A stretch of 64,000 bases of DNA from Grammothele lineata (Eukaryota > Basidiomycota > Agaricomycetes > Polyporales > Polyporaceae): the NCBI GenBank assembly GCA_002150815.3, contig NDFF03000135.1, positions 62,001-126,000 of the forward strand. Reading direction: 5' to 3'. The notes beneath the pieces were generated by a model that searched no databases, had not been told where the DNA came from, and saw only the letters and a list, made by a program, of their open reading frames with translations. The translations under genes and the position numbers were made by a program. This document shows, piece after piece, positions 32,950 to 44,368 of this stretch. Each line of letters starts with the position of its first letter. Position 1 is the first letter of the stretch.

Positions 32950-35424
32950 ATGGATTCCGCATCTACTAGGAAACTCGCAGAGGAAGAACGACAGGCAGAG
33001 ATCAGGAGGCAGATCGCGCTGCTCCAAGCTCAGCTCGACCACCCACAGGCGGCACAACCTCCTGAAGACCCGCCGTCACCTGTTCGTAAACGACCGGGAC
33101 CCGGCGTGTTAGTTCCGGAGACTCCTTCAAGTAGGTTTATCTCGTAATGGCCTCCGCATACATGTCAGTAATCTTTTGACAGAAAAGAAGAAGACGGAAG
33201 GCCACAGCTCTAAACAAGCCTCACGACCGCGACCACCCCCTCAAACGGCTCCCAAACCAGTACAACCTTCCTTTCCCCTCAAGCAGGAAAGGGCACCAAC
33301 AAATCCACCACCACAGCAGCCTTCTACTGTCTTGCAGAAACTTGCACAGGCACATAACCTGAAAGGCAAATCCTCGGCCTCTGAGACCGTCGCTCGTTCA
33401 ACTGCGTTTTCAGCACCACCTCCATCTGTCGCCGGCCCTTCTAGCTCTGCTGAAGGGCACATCAGAGACGAAAACCTAGCCCTAATCGAAGAGTTGACCC
33501 TCGGTCCACGGGAGCACAAAGCGCCCTTTGACGATCCGCATTTCGAACGGCTCGAACCGAATTCTGGCATCCGGCTAGCGTGAGTCTGTCTCTCCAAACA
33601 ATGTCCGTATTCGATGCTTACAGATATTTCAGGTCTCGATCAACCCCTCATGAAGACTTCCAGGACTACCTTCGCGGGCGATATTATTTGTCCCCGTCAA
33701 AGCTCTACTCCGTCGTCCGCCTCTTGCCGAACAAGCAAGGGTATGACGTTCCTGTCTGTGGCGACTGGCTTACTATCGCAGTTGTGGCCGAGCGCGGACC
33801 CATGAGGTACACTCAGGCGCCCGCTGCCGTCACCCGAGACGATAAACCCGGCCAGGATGAAGACCATATGGACTCCCTTTCCGCGCTCGACGCCCCGCCC
33901 ACGGCCCAAGCTGGCCCATCACGGCCGTTTCAGCGACGGCAGAAGCCCAAAGATGAGGGCGCCAAGCCAGGAGGGAAGAAGTACGTCAACCTGCGGCTCA
34001 TCGACTTCGGCTGCCGTTCCCGAGGCGGGTCCGCGGATGGAGGCAAGGCGAAGATTCGTGGCGACGCATTCCTCTCACTGCTGTTATTTGAGTCTGACAC
34101 GTGCGACATCGTCGTCAAGGCAGACGGCTCAAAGGAGAAGGTCTATAGAGGCGGGAGCCGCGGCGCGTTCGAGCGCATGTCGAAATTGCGCGAAGGTGCC
34201 GTAGTCGCGTTGCTGAACCCTAAGATCCTTAAGCCGTTTCAGGTGTGTACATCGTTTCCACTCGTCTATTTCTGACGTGCTCCTCTGACGTTTTGCCTCT
34301 TCAGCGGGCAGCTGATAAACCTCACCCAACGGAGAATATCCTCGCGCTCACACCCGAGTCGGACGCGTCAATCGCAGTCCTTGGATACGCACAAGACCTC
34401 GGCCGCTGCAAGGCGATGAAGCGCGACGGCTCTCGCTGCACATCTTGGTGCGACAAGCGCGTCAGTGACGTCTGTGAGTACCACATCCAGACAGCCATCG
34501 AACACCGGCGCGCAGCCCGTCCCGAGTTCGCCGTAGGGTACGTTTCTGACTTGCGTCTTCCCAACTTGTTTCCGACTAACGCACGTCGCTTAGTACGAGC
34601 GGCATGTCCTCGAGCGCCAAGAAGAAGCCGGCGTACGACCCGGCGCGACAGTGGGGCCTCAAGCCTGAGCGCAGCAACGCGGGCGTCGGCGCGACGTATG
34701 TCGTCAGCGGCCATGTCGTCTCAGGTTCTGCCTCGGATCCCCGAGAGATGTATATCGGAGAGAGCGTCGGGCGCGAGGCGCAAGCGAGGGCGGCGCGGAA
34801 GGTCGCCGCGAAGGAGGCGGACGAGGCGCTCCGACGGCTGCTCGCCCGCGACAAGGCGGGCACACGCGCGCTCGCATCCGCCAGGGAATTCTCAAAGAAG
34901 AAAGAGGAACCAAAGGGGAGCAAGGCGAAGGGCAAGCAGCGACAAGACGCTGAGGCCATGGCCCGTACGACATCGGCGGAGAAGCAGGAGGAGGAGGAGG
35001 AGGGCAAACCCAGGAAGAACGCTTACTCCGCGGAGTTAATCAAGCAACTAGGCTTCGATCCTACAGGGAAAGATGGGCGTCCGGCCAAGGATGCGATGGT
35101 GCAGAACAAGGTGGGCGTTCCTGAACACGCACTGGGCGGCGGGCGCTGATGTCTAAAATTCGGCAGTTGGACACACTCGCGGCGCTGCAGACGGCTCGTA
35201 CAATAGAGCTCGGTCCGCGCCCCGGAAAGAAGAGGACATGTGTCCGTCGGCCAGAGGCATCTGCCAATGGCGGTGACGTGGACCTCGATGACGACTCGGT
35301 CGGAGATCCTGGATCCCCGTTGCAGTTCCCTGACAGCGATGACGACTTGGAGAAGGCAGAGGTCGCTGCATTCGGTCGACCTGTTGGCTTGGAAGAGGCG
35401 TTGGTGGATTTGGACGAGGACTAG
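32950..35424 (+). CDS. mcm10: DNA replication factor Mcm10
   Basis: Nuclear replication-initiation factor that binds DNA and helps activate the CMG helicase and load polymerase alpha. Exons: 32950-33130, 33183-33579, 33624-34242, 34305-34537, 34594-35110, 35167-35424 (734 aa). After a coiled-coil-prone N-terminus (EEERQAEIRRQIALLQAQLD) and a disordered Pro-rich stretch comes the OB-fold region (YLSPSKLYSVVRLLP, VNLRLIDFGCRS, GAVVALLNPKILKP). The zinc finger GRCKAMKRDGSRCTSWCDKR then EYH has Cys 434, 444, 448, 456 and His 459. The C-terminal part contains SAELIKQLGFDPTG, then LDTLAALQTAR and an acidic end. The last intron is supported because read-through at 35110 would stop after a dozen residues and lose the conserved LAALQ segment. 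Divergent from HET gene D. Confidence 0.9.
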
Positions 35425-36090
35425 ACAGGACCGTTGCGCGTCATGGCGACGCTTCATGATGTTTGCACTAGTGAGCTTCCTCAAACTCAGTGCGCTACCT
35501 TGGTTACTTCTCCCCGGATGGCACTTGCATTCCATGCGTCCCTTACGTGCACGAACCACGCGCTCATCACAAAGATCTTCCTGCGCTGGCGCTCAGCCCT
35601 AAGCAAGAATTAAGGCCCGGTAATTGTTGCTGAAAGCAACAGGCAGAGTGCCCTTGTTCTCTCAGATAGGTGCCTAGGCTACTCCGTGTGGATGGGTATC
35701 AAGCGTGACGTTAATGTCGGCGAATAACCCTCCGGTATTTTGAATAACGTCAATACATCGTGCGAATTGTTATTTGACTGATGCCCTTAGACGCACGGGC
35801 CGCTACACGGTCAGGGCCGATAGAACGTGGTTCATCGAAACTACAGAAATCCGCCACGCTAGAAGAACTATGAAGGCTTCAAGCCGAACTAGTACAAGGA
35901 CAGATTCATCAGTAGCTTGTGCGCTGAGCTATTTAAGGGGTGACTCTGAGGTTGTTTCCCCAACATCACGCGCCCCCCGCAGTTGAACCGTTGCTATTCG
36001 AACAGGAGCAGCATTCTACTCGCTTCGTCGTTGAAGTCGCCTACACCTCTGCTCTTCACTAGTCACTCTCGCCCACTATACCAGCTCACT
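35425..36090. other. Intergenic, promoter of the small secreted peptide gene
   Basis: No coding frame recognised. Contains the TATTTAAG site listed separately. Confidence 0.4.
35930..35937 (+). promoter_or_regulatory. TATA-like box of the small peptide gene
   Basis: TATTTAAG lies 154 bases before the ATG at 36091, the usual distance for a fungal gene with a 100-base leader. Motif match only. Confidence 0.35.
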
Positions 36091-36261
36091 ATGCGCCCCA
36101 CGACGTTCCTCACGCAGCTCGCCATGGTATTTGTCGTTGTCGGAACCACTGCAGCTCTCGTCGCCGCTAGTCCAGCTGGCGATATCCGGGACGTAGAGAA
36201 AAGAGAACCTTGCTGGACGGGAGAGCAAGGTTGCACTGCCGACTACAAACGCACCGAATGA
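36091..36261 (+). CDS. Very small secreted peptide precursor
   Basis: Single exon, 56 aa. The first 28 residues form a strong signal peptide (FLTQLAMVFVVVGTTAALVA, cleavage likely after AAS or ASPA). A short acidic pro-segment (GDIRDVEKR) ends in a Lys-Arg pair typical of Kex2 processing, and the tail EPCWTGEQGC then TADYKRTE carries two cysteines. Secretion plus Kex2 cleavage would release about 15-18 residues. I do not recognise the family. A short exon beyond the stop cannot be ruled out. It could be a secreted signal or effector-like peptide, or a chance frame; the signal sequence and upstream TATA-like site favour a gene. Confidence 0.45.
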   Translation: MRPTTFLTQLAMVFVVVGTTAALVAASPAGDIRDVEKREPCWTGEQGCTADYKRTE

Positions 36262-37049
36262 GCTCCGCTAGCCCCCAGCCCAGGCGTACCAAATGAGTAT
36301 GATTTCTATGGTGCATTTGTGAATTGGGGAGTTAGGCCGCTCACTCTTGTTTATTCAGCACTTTCGAGCCTCGCCAATGGCTGTGGACAGTTTGGATTGA
36401 GCAATAGGGCGGTACTAGGCATGCTGCGTAGCAGGGGGGACAAAGGTGTTATTCCAGAGGGGAAGACTGTCCACTGAACATGTACCGTTCTAGTACTTCA
36501 GCGATCTGCTCGCTGGCAGTGCAGAGCGGAGTCGATATAATCCGATCAGCCAAACAGCTGCCGCTGGAGACTCCGATTGAGACCGACTCTGTCGAGTGTA
36601 GTGAATTCACTCTTTGCGCCTGGCCCTCAGGGTATCTGCGCTGACGCGGCGGGGACTCTATGTCACTGCCAGTCCCCTGAGCCCAGGACTTAAGCTACAG
36701 TAGTATTCGTATGTTTAGGGCCACTTGACTGTGAAGAGCTTGAAGTTTCCCACGGACCAATGCTCCAGAAGCGCGCACGCACGGACCAGCTGAGTGTGCG
36801 CGGGTGCTTACATACGTAAGTACGCGTACATTGTCAACAACTGGTTCCCCTTCTGCACTTTGCTGCTTCGTAATTACCTGTTCTCAAACGCTGCAAGTGT
36901 GGTCTAAGGTTATTAGGTCACTTGGGCCATTGGTCCGACCCCATTTCCTGCCCGCTTTGAAATCCGCACACTCCCGGGTCGACGAACCTAGGAACTTGAA
37001 TTTGTCTGGTCATCAATTTCACTTTGCCAGTGAAAGAAAGAAAATCCGA
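36262..37049. other. Intergenic, no gene seen
   Basis: Upstream of the HET protein. An in-frame open extension runs from 36804 but has no ATG before 37050 and no conserved content, so it is treated as 5' flank. Confidence 0.4.
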
Positions 37050-39203
37050 ATGACGCATGTAAGTGTTGGTGTAAGTGAATCACATCGTCCAATAAACAAC
37101 TGGCATCTTAAACCTTCCTCAAAGCCTGCAGCTTGCGCGACGGGTCTGGTCTGCGAGTGGTGCTGGGCAACAGTGTTCACGAGGGAAGGATTCTCTGATA
37201 TGAGGCGGATACCTTCAAACGAGCCTCAATGGTATAAATTGGGCGGCCTCAAGGTCAAAACACCACCATGGGCTGAACTTCAGGAGGCCGCCAACGCATG
37301 CCACTTCTGCCGCATGTTGCACGATGTCATCATTCAAACCCAAATCGAGAAGCCGGTTCCTCCACAAAGCGCATTTCTTATCACAGTGGGGTTGCGGTCG
37401 GTGTCAGGAGTGTACTCTGCACCTCCTTTTGAAGTCTTAACGTTCGCTTTCGATGATGGATCAGTCGTGTCGGAGTCGCAAGATCACACGGTCTGTACCG
37501 TAGGTATGTTCGCGTTTAATCGCTCAGTGTCACATTTTCATCGTAATACCAAGCTCAACGTGTTTTCAGATAATGTCTCTTCTAGTTCCATCCTTGCGCG
37601 GGGGTTACCGATGCCGACCGACACAGACGCGAACTCTGCTCACGCTCTGAGGTGTATCAAAGCTTGCTCCACCCACAAATCATGTCCTAATCCAATCCCG
37701 ACCCGCCTTCCAACCCGAATGTTGGACTGCATAAACCCTATGAAACCGCGCTTGATGACTAGTGAACCATCCATGGAGGCTTTCTATGTCGCTCTCAGCT
37801 ACGTCTGGGGTGAAATCCAGCCTCATCGAACCACAGCCGAGAACATCGGTGACTATCACAGTCTCATTGATCTCCGCTATATCCCGCAAACAATCCGAGA
37901 CGCTATCAACGTCACTAGTCGTCTCGGTCTCCGATATCTATGGGTAGACTCTTTCTGTATCATGCAAGACTCGGCCGACGACAAGGGCCGCGAGATAGAA
38001 AGAATTCGAATTTACTTCCGAAACGCATACGTGACTATCGTTGCAGCTAGCGCAGAGCGTGCCAGCGAGGGCTTCTTGCACGACCCACCAAAATTCTACC
38101 ATCCTCCCATCACGCTACCTTTCTGGTGCTCTGACGGACAGTTGGGCACCGCGCACCTCCACCGCACGTACGCCGCTTGGCCAACGCTGGACGAGCCGGT
38201 AGACCAGCGTGCATGGTGCCTCGAAGAGCGTGTACTCTCACCGCGCCGCCTACTCTTCTGCAGCCACGCACTGCAGTATGAGTGCCAGACGGAACGGGTT
38301 AACGTCAATGGCTCTCCCCTCGGCCTCCCAGATCTCTATCCTCGCCTCTCTGACGTCGTTCTCGCGAATACCAGTCTCACCAGCCGCTCAGAGCAAGAGG
38401 AAAGGGACCTAATTTTGGATTGGGATTTTGTCGTAGAGAATTACACCCTCCGCCTGCTCACGAAAGAAAAGGACAAGCTTGTCGCTTTTGCGGGTGTCGC
38501 TGAGCAGTTCCAACAAGTCTGGCCACAAAGCCGATATGTTGCGGGATTATGGTCCCATCAACTTCCCGAAGCCCTTTTATGGCGCCAATCGGACAAGCGT
38601 GAGCCTGAGGATGTGGCCGGGCCCCACCGTCCTCACGCACTACCCCCCGTTTATAGAGCCCCGTCTTGGAGTTGGGCGGCCATCAATGGTGCCATGTATA
38701 CCCCACGCGGTGTTCGGTTGGCGGATGGCGCTGCGACGTTTTGCGCCGTTGTGCGCTGTGAGGTTACCCTAAAGCGAGACACAAACCCTTACGGCGAGGT
38801 GACTTCGGGGTTGCTGGTGCTCCATGCCGGCACGATGGTCGCTATTTGGGATCCAGACTCGCAGGCGGAGGACAACTTAATGACAACGAATGATCACTAT
38901 CATGGAGCTTCCAGTCCTGGTGTACCGCAGCCTTCACCCATCTCTACACCATCTGAAGGCGATTACTTTGCTATTGGACACTTGACCCGCGATTCCTCAG
39001 AGTTTTCGGGGCGGAAGATAAAAGATGTGGTCTTAGTAGGTGTGCAAAAGGGATTGCATGCTGTCTTCGGCCTGGCACTGGTGGCATGTAGATCTCCGTC
39101 AAATCAAGCTTGTGAAGATGCGTTCTATCGCCGAATTGGCCTAGCTACCATACGAATCGAATGCTGGGTTCCATGTTCCTTTGGAGAAGTTTACATAGTA
39201 TGA
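37050..39203 (+). CDS. HET-domain protein E (different subtype)
   Basis: Single-exon 717-aa protein. A Cys-rich N-terminus (LVCEWCWATVFTREGF, then CHFCRMLHD) precedes a HET domain with YVALSYVWGEI, TIRDAINVTSRLGLRYLWVD, SFCIMQDSADDKGREIERI, YVTIVAASAERASEGFL and AWCLEERVLSPRRLLF. A C-terminal region with APSWSWAAI follows. This is the common YVALSYVWG type of HET protein and differs from genes A-D, which have LSHVW and the GWC module. The start is the first in-frame ATG; the open frame extends further upstream only through non-ATG codons. Allorecognition or cell-death function is inferred from the domain. Confidence 0.85.
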   Translation: MTHVSVGVSESHRPINNWHLKPSSKPAACATGLVCEWCWATVFTREGFSDMRRIPSNEPQWYKLGGLKVKTPPWAELQEAANACHFCRMLHDVIIQTQIEKPVPPQSAFLITVGLRSVSGVYSAPPFEVLTFAFDDGSVVSESQDHTVCTVGMFAFNRSVSHFHRNTKLNVFSDNVSSSSILARGLPMPTDTDANSAHALRCIKACSTHKSCPNPIPTRLPTRMLDCINPMKPRLMTSEPSMEAFYVALSYVWGEIQPHRTTAENIGDYHSLIDLRYIPQTIRDAINVTSRLGLRYLWVDSFCIMQDSADDKGREIERIRIYFRNAYVTIVAASAERASEGFLHDPPKFYHPPITLPFWCSDGQLGTAHLHRTYAAWPTLDEPVDQRAWCLEERVLSPRRLLFCSHALQYECQTERVNVNGSPLGLPDLYPRLSDVVLANTSLTSRSEQEERDLILDWDFVVENYTLRLLTKEKDKLVAFAGVAEQFQQVWPQSRYVAGLWSHQLPEALLWRQSDKREPEDVAGPHRPHALPPVYRAPSWSWAAINGAMYTPRGVRLADGAATFCAVVRCEVTLKRDTNPYGEVTSGLLVLHAGTMVAIWDPDSQAEDNLMTTNDHYHGASSPGVPQPSPISTPSEGDYFAIGHLTRDSSEFSGRKIKDVVLVGVQKGLHAVFGLALVACRSPSNQACEDAFYRRIGLATIRIECWVPCSFGEVYIV

Positions 39204-39513
39204 AAAAATACCTATGGCATCCTTAATGTACTATATGCCCTTGACACTTCCCCCTCCCCGTCTGTAACCATTTGTGTTAGTATCGGTACCAGTGGCAATG
39301 CCGAGGAACTTGAAGTCTTTGTTTCGTATTACGTCATCCGCGTAACAGCTTTATACACATCTCCTCGCGCTTTGGCAACAAACGAGAAAGGGCCGAATGC
39401 CTGAGAATTATTGTGAGCCTTTGTGTCGACAGGAGTGTACAAGACGCGCGAATCCTCGCCCTTGCCTTCACAGCTTCGCTCCCACTACCCGTCACCATCG
39501 AACGAAAAAACAG
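39204..39513. other. Intergenic, no gene seen
   Basis: Between the HET protein E stop and the F-box-like gene start. No motif recognised. Confidence 0.35.
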
Positions 39514-41165
39514 ATGAGCGACTCGGAGAGCCACCGTGAACGTAAGCAGCTCCAGTGTATCGCGCCTCCCAGGCACCTGACGGTGATTTCACGGCAGCGG
39601 CCCAACGTCTAGTGGCAGGGTTTCCCTCCAACATCTTGGAGAAGATATTCCGCTTGCTCCACGACGACCACCAGGAAGAGTGCGCTTCGAGCGTCCATTC
39701 GAGCGGGCACGGCTTCCACGCGCCTTGGATGCGCGTTTCCTGGGTCTGCCGCCACTGGCGCGCCACCGCGCTCGCCGCGTCCGCCCTCTGGCGGTGCATC
39801 GACATCTCGCAGCGGCACTGCACCCCCGAGGCGATCGAGGCGATGTTCGCGCGAGCGGGGGACCGTACCGACCTGAGTGTGTCCATCGCGGGCACAGACG
39901 CGCTCATAGACGGCGCGGAGGCGTGCGCGCTCGTCGCGCCTCACGCGGGGCGCATCGAGCACCTGTCGATCATGTTCGACGAGGAGGACGCCACTGCGGT
40001 ACAAGCAATCCTGGATGGCGCCGGCCCTGCGCTGAAGGTACTGCAGCTGTGGTGCGGGTCGATCGCACTTGCGGAGAAGTTGATGCTAGATGCGGAACGC
40101 ATGCCGAACGTAACCGAGCTGCAGGCGCATGGGATCGTTGTGCGCCCGACCGGGACGTTGGTCGGAGTACAGGACGTGTTCTTGAGCAATCTCGCGGATG
40201 CGTATAGGGCTCGGAGCGGGACTTTCTACGAGCTCCTCGCAGCGTGCGCCAGCGCAGTGTTGCTTTCTCTTGAGGGCGCGATACCAGAAGAACCACCAGT
40301 CGACACCCAGGACATTTCGACAACGGCCCTCCAATTCCCGAATTTAACGCGGTTGATCATCGACGGGGAAGCCACCTCGCTGCCCGCCTTTCTCGCGCGC
40401 CTCAAGCTCTCTCCAAACATGTCGTTCGAGATGACCGTGCGCTACGAAGACATCGACAAAGACGAGAACGTGTCCGGCGGCCTCCCCATCTTGCCCCTAG
40501 ACGTCCTCCCTCCCAACCGTCTCACCGCACTCCCCGTGCTTGCGAACACCGTTGGCCTCGCGCTCCGCCTCGGCGCCCGCGGCGGCCTCCCGGACGTGCA
40601 GCTGACCGGAGACCAATGGGAGTTCGCAGTACCGATCGTTCCAGGACTACGCACGGACCCTACTCTCGCAGTGCACGTCGTCCGAGAGATGCCGCGCCTC
40701 ATCGACGCGAGCCGGCTAGTGTTCCTCGAACTACACGTCGCGGTCAGCGCGGTGCCCTTCGGAGTACCGCATGCACGAGAGTGGGCGGGGATGCTCAGGG
40801 CGTGCCCGGCCGTCGGGGGTCTTGCTGTAGGCGGAATCGATGCGTTTGGGGACGTCGTGGAAGCGATGCGGGCCAATGTGGAATTGCTGCCGCACTTGGT
40901 GCAACTCACCGCATGTGTCGTAGCGCCGCCGGCCGACGTGTACGACTGGGCGGCGTGTGCAAGACAGTTCGGCGCGTGGGTGAGGGAGAGGGATGAGAGG
41001 GGCCAGAGGCTAGGGAGCGTTGTCGTGAAGGTGCCGGAAGAAGACTTGGGAGAGGAGACGGTCAAGTTCGCCAGCTCGCTAGTCGGATACACCGCCTTGA
41101 GAGGTTGGAAGGTCAGGGTGCACAGGGTAGAATGCGTGACGTGCCACAGCGACTACACAGGATAA
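39514..41165 (+). CDS. F-box-like protein
   Basis: Exons 39514-39541 and 39613-41165 (526 aa). The 71-base intron runs from GTAAGC to GTCTAG with a CTGAC branch site. The splice yields MSDSESHRELAGFPSNILEK, followed by IFRLLHDD. Next come WMRVSWVCRHWRATALAASA and LWRCIDI, the F-box and its usual Agaricomycete follow-on. The intron is needed: the open frame around the F-box has no ATG of its own upstream. The remainder is a leucine-rich, alpha/beta-repeat-like region ending in CVTCHSDYTG. Likely an SCF adaptor; target unknown. It is not closely similar to the F-box-like protein at 1196-3293. Confidence 0.75.
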
Positions 41166-41273
41166 GGGAGGATATGGCCCTGTAACACTAGTCAGAAGAA
41201 GGTAGATGACGATCGAGGATGTGTACGGACGTGCAGGAATGTCTTGTATTGCTGTATTCAAGACAGACACGGA

Positions 41274-43889
41274 TCACCAGTCTTCGATGTCGTCGTCGGA
41301 GAGTGCGGCGCCTGTTGGTAGATCTGTCGGCTCTTCGGCACGCGTAGTGCGTGGCCGGTCTTCCGGCTCGATGACAGCGGAGTCAACTCCTTCGTCTTCG
41401 TCCTCGCCCAACTCTGCAAGGCGTCCACTGGCCGCTGAGAACTGGAGTCGGGAGAAGGAGTGATGTGCTGAAGGGACGCGTTGGGCATATCGATCTGTGG
41501 TGCCTGTTAATGGTCAGAGACCACCAGAACGACCGGTAGGACGTACCAGAGCCGTCGCTACAACGTAAAACGGCCCCTATCTCCAGTGCAATCTCCCGTT
41601 GCTGCCATGTCGAAACGGGCCCACTATCTAGCTGGGGTGAAGAGTACACCTTGAGCTAATACCTCTGACTTTGGCTGGGGCGACATACCTGCTGAAGCCA
41701 CGCTTGCACGTCCCGCACGGCGTCCTCCGCTCTGTGTGTCTGGCTCAGGTTTTCGAAGAAAGCGGGTTTGAATGGTTTCTGGTTTCTCCGTGGGACCGGG
41801 CTAGGAAGAGCATGTAGAGTCCCAAGTGCGACGAGGTGAAACTGATGCGGATTCGTTTGATACCACTAGGGGGTTATATCAGTCGGATCGTTGATTGAGG
41901 CCGTGCATATATGCGCATACCGTCTCACCGCCGCTGGCGTCGACCCAACTCAGGGAATCAATGAGCGCGTCACATTCGTCGAGGGTATCGCAATATTGGG
42001 TATAGTTTTGATGTATGTAGAGGGAGAGAAGTGACGCGTCGATTGGACTGTCTGCATATAACATCTGTTCAATATCGATGAGTATAGCTGGACGTGTGAG
42101 TTAACTATGTATGCGTACCTCAACGTCGACACGGCTAGGTTTTCGTTCGTGTTCTTGCAAATGAGGCGGTAGCGAGGGAGGGGTTTTGAGTCGCAAATCG
42201 TTCTCCCGGTCTCGCTTGATGTCCTTCGCAGAAGCAGATGGAGCTGGTGGGTCTCCCTTTCCTTTACAAGGACGCGATCTCAGCATGATATCATGGAGCG
42301 AAACATGAGCACAACACACGCTTGTTGTACATAATCTTCCCGAGCAAGTGAAACAGCGCCAGGCTTTGTTCGCGGCGCGTCACAGCCTCGATCATCGTCG
42401 TCGCAGAAGGACCCTTGCTCTTTGCGCCCTTCTTGCCAGTCTTCGCCGGTTGTTCCGCCGTACACGCAAATTGCAGAGCCATGATAGCACTTCGAATGTC
42501 ACCGTGCGAGGAATCGACGATCAGGTCGAGGACATCCTTGGTTGGGCGGGTGCCCACGGCGTGTACCTGAGAGAAGTGTTGGTCAAGCATACCCTTCAAC
42601 GCGGTGCGCATATAGGTAGCAGCGATCGGGTTGAAACTATCCTTGACGTCAGCATAGTTAGAAACGATGGGAAAACGGTGCATACTTGATTTGTCTGACA
42701 AAGGGAGAGCTCAGGAGGCTGTGAGGCAATGCGCTACGAACGTCTACAGCGTCCCTGGCTCGACCTTTCCAACGAGAGCCATCACCTTCTCCATCCTCCC
42801 CACGCAGGCCTGCGTCGCTGATGATGAGAATCATGGGGGCGACATTGTTGTCAGAAGAGGAGACGAATGCTTCCAAGGTATTGTGGAAGGATTCTTGAGT
42901 GCCTTGATGAAGGATGTTCGGCAAATCTTCGAGGAGGATGACCTGCCTCCTTGAGGAGGATCCCGAAGCAGACGAGCTCGCGGTTGATGGCAGAGGTAGG
43001 GATGAGCGAGAACTTTGCGTTGATTGTGACTCGTGTGGAGAAGGGGACGCAAAGATGGGGCGACAACTTGAGGCTCTCATGATGAACGTACGAAATTTGT
43101 CGGAGAGGCCTTCGTACTCGATCCCATTCCACCCCTCTTCAGCGCGACTGAATTGTTCATCCATTGAGTTCCTCCACTCAAGAATTTCGACACTAAGTTC
43201 CGCGGCCAGAACGCGTACTGTTGCAGTCTTGGCAGTTCCAGCGGGACCGGTGAGAACCAGGATGCGCTAGACAAACATTACGTCAGGACAGCGTAGGGCT
43301 CGCAGGGCATGACAATCGTACACGGTATTTCTTGAGCTTGCCTGATGGGCCGCCTTCGAAAGCCTCTACGAGCCATTGTCGTACCTCCTGAACCTTCCGT
43401 TTGTGCACAGCCAGAGTCTCCTGATGGAGGGTAAGGCCACGACACTCGAAAACACTTGGCGACGCACTTCGCTGGAGGGCTCGTAGATGTCGACCCAAAG
43501 TCCGTCGTCTGGAACCATCGTCGAACATTATTGACGTGGGTGCGCAGCAGCTCCACAACTCACCTGTTCCTTCACCGATTACTTGAACACCCTGGTTTCC
43601 AGCCTTCTCCTTCCCCTTTCCTTTGGCTTCTTTGAAAGTGCTCGTCGCTTGGATGCCACTGAGATCAAACATAGGTGGATGTGCGAGCTAAAGCCTTTCA
43701 TGTATTAACGCATGTTTTACAGCGTACGAGGGACGCGGTGTGTGGAAGACAGATATTTACCGACATAAGTGGCTTGGTTTTGAGCTTCTTTGTTGGCGGA
43801 GGTGCATCCTCTCGACGGTCGAAACGAATTGGTTTCGTAGAACTTGCACTTGGCTTTCTAGTCGGTTTGTTGGTTTTTTTCGGAGGCAT
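41274..43889 (-). CDS. rad17: Checkpoint clamp loader Rad17/Rad24
   Basis: AAA+ subunit that with RFC2-5 loads the 9-1-1 clamp at damaged DNA. Eleven exons: 43889-43761, 43693-43564, 43508-43468, 43420-43322, 43266-42686, 42636-42320, 42261-42119, 42064-41921, 41865-41689, 41631-41547, 41503-41274 (691 aa). Landmarks: WVDIYEPSSE (clamp-loader N-terminal motif), Walker A GPAGTAKT (140-147), Walker B VILLEDLPN, FNPIAATYMRTAL, DIRSAIMALQF (sensor 2 region), ADSPIDASLLSLYIHQNY, and an acidic C-terminus ending DDDIEDW. Exon 3 is only 41 bases. The acceptors of exon 2 (AAAG) and exon 10 (CCCCAG) are the least certain. It is divergent from HAAO, with about 480 bases between starts. Confidence 0.88.
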
Positions 43890-44368
43890 GACGCAGCTTT
43901 GTACGAGCGAGTTTGTAAGGATGAGCAAGACGAGTGGCAAGAGGATAGACGTTAGTGGCGGGTACTAGTCCACAGCACGGTCACGGTCCTTCCGAGCGCG
44001 ACGCGTCCGCGCGTCTGGGGATACGCAGCACGTGATCTCGCTTCGCTCTTCCCCCCGATGCCTCTCCGCTCCTTTGCCTCCGACGACTGAGGTCTATAGT
44101 AGCCCCGTCTACTCTTCCGCTAGTACTTAGTCCAAAACGCTATCGCATGCTCGTCGTTTGCGCAGCTCACACCCAACCAATGGTCTCCATTCTTCCCACT
44201 CCCGTACGCCGCCGAAATCACGCCGCAATGCCCACAGTGACCAGCCTCTGCGGGAGTTGCCGGAGGCCTGAGTAATGTCGTCCCCTCGCCCCTAGACCTA
44301 GCCCGCGGAGTCAGCCACTTTTCTGTCATCTCTCCTTCCCCGTACCGATACACCCTACGACGAACAGA
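43890..44368. other. Divergent intergenic region, no gene seen
   Basis: Shared upstream region of rad17 (minus) and HAAO (plus). No clear core-promoter motif recognised. Confidence 0.35.

Noticed and set aside
41632..41649. Earlier acceptor for RAD17 exon 10
   Set aside because: It would leave a 39-base intron. The acceptor 18 bases on keeps the frame with a normal 57-base intron, although the earlier site is not excluded.
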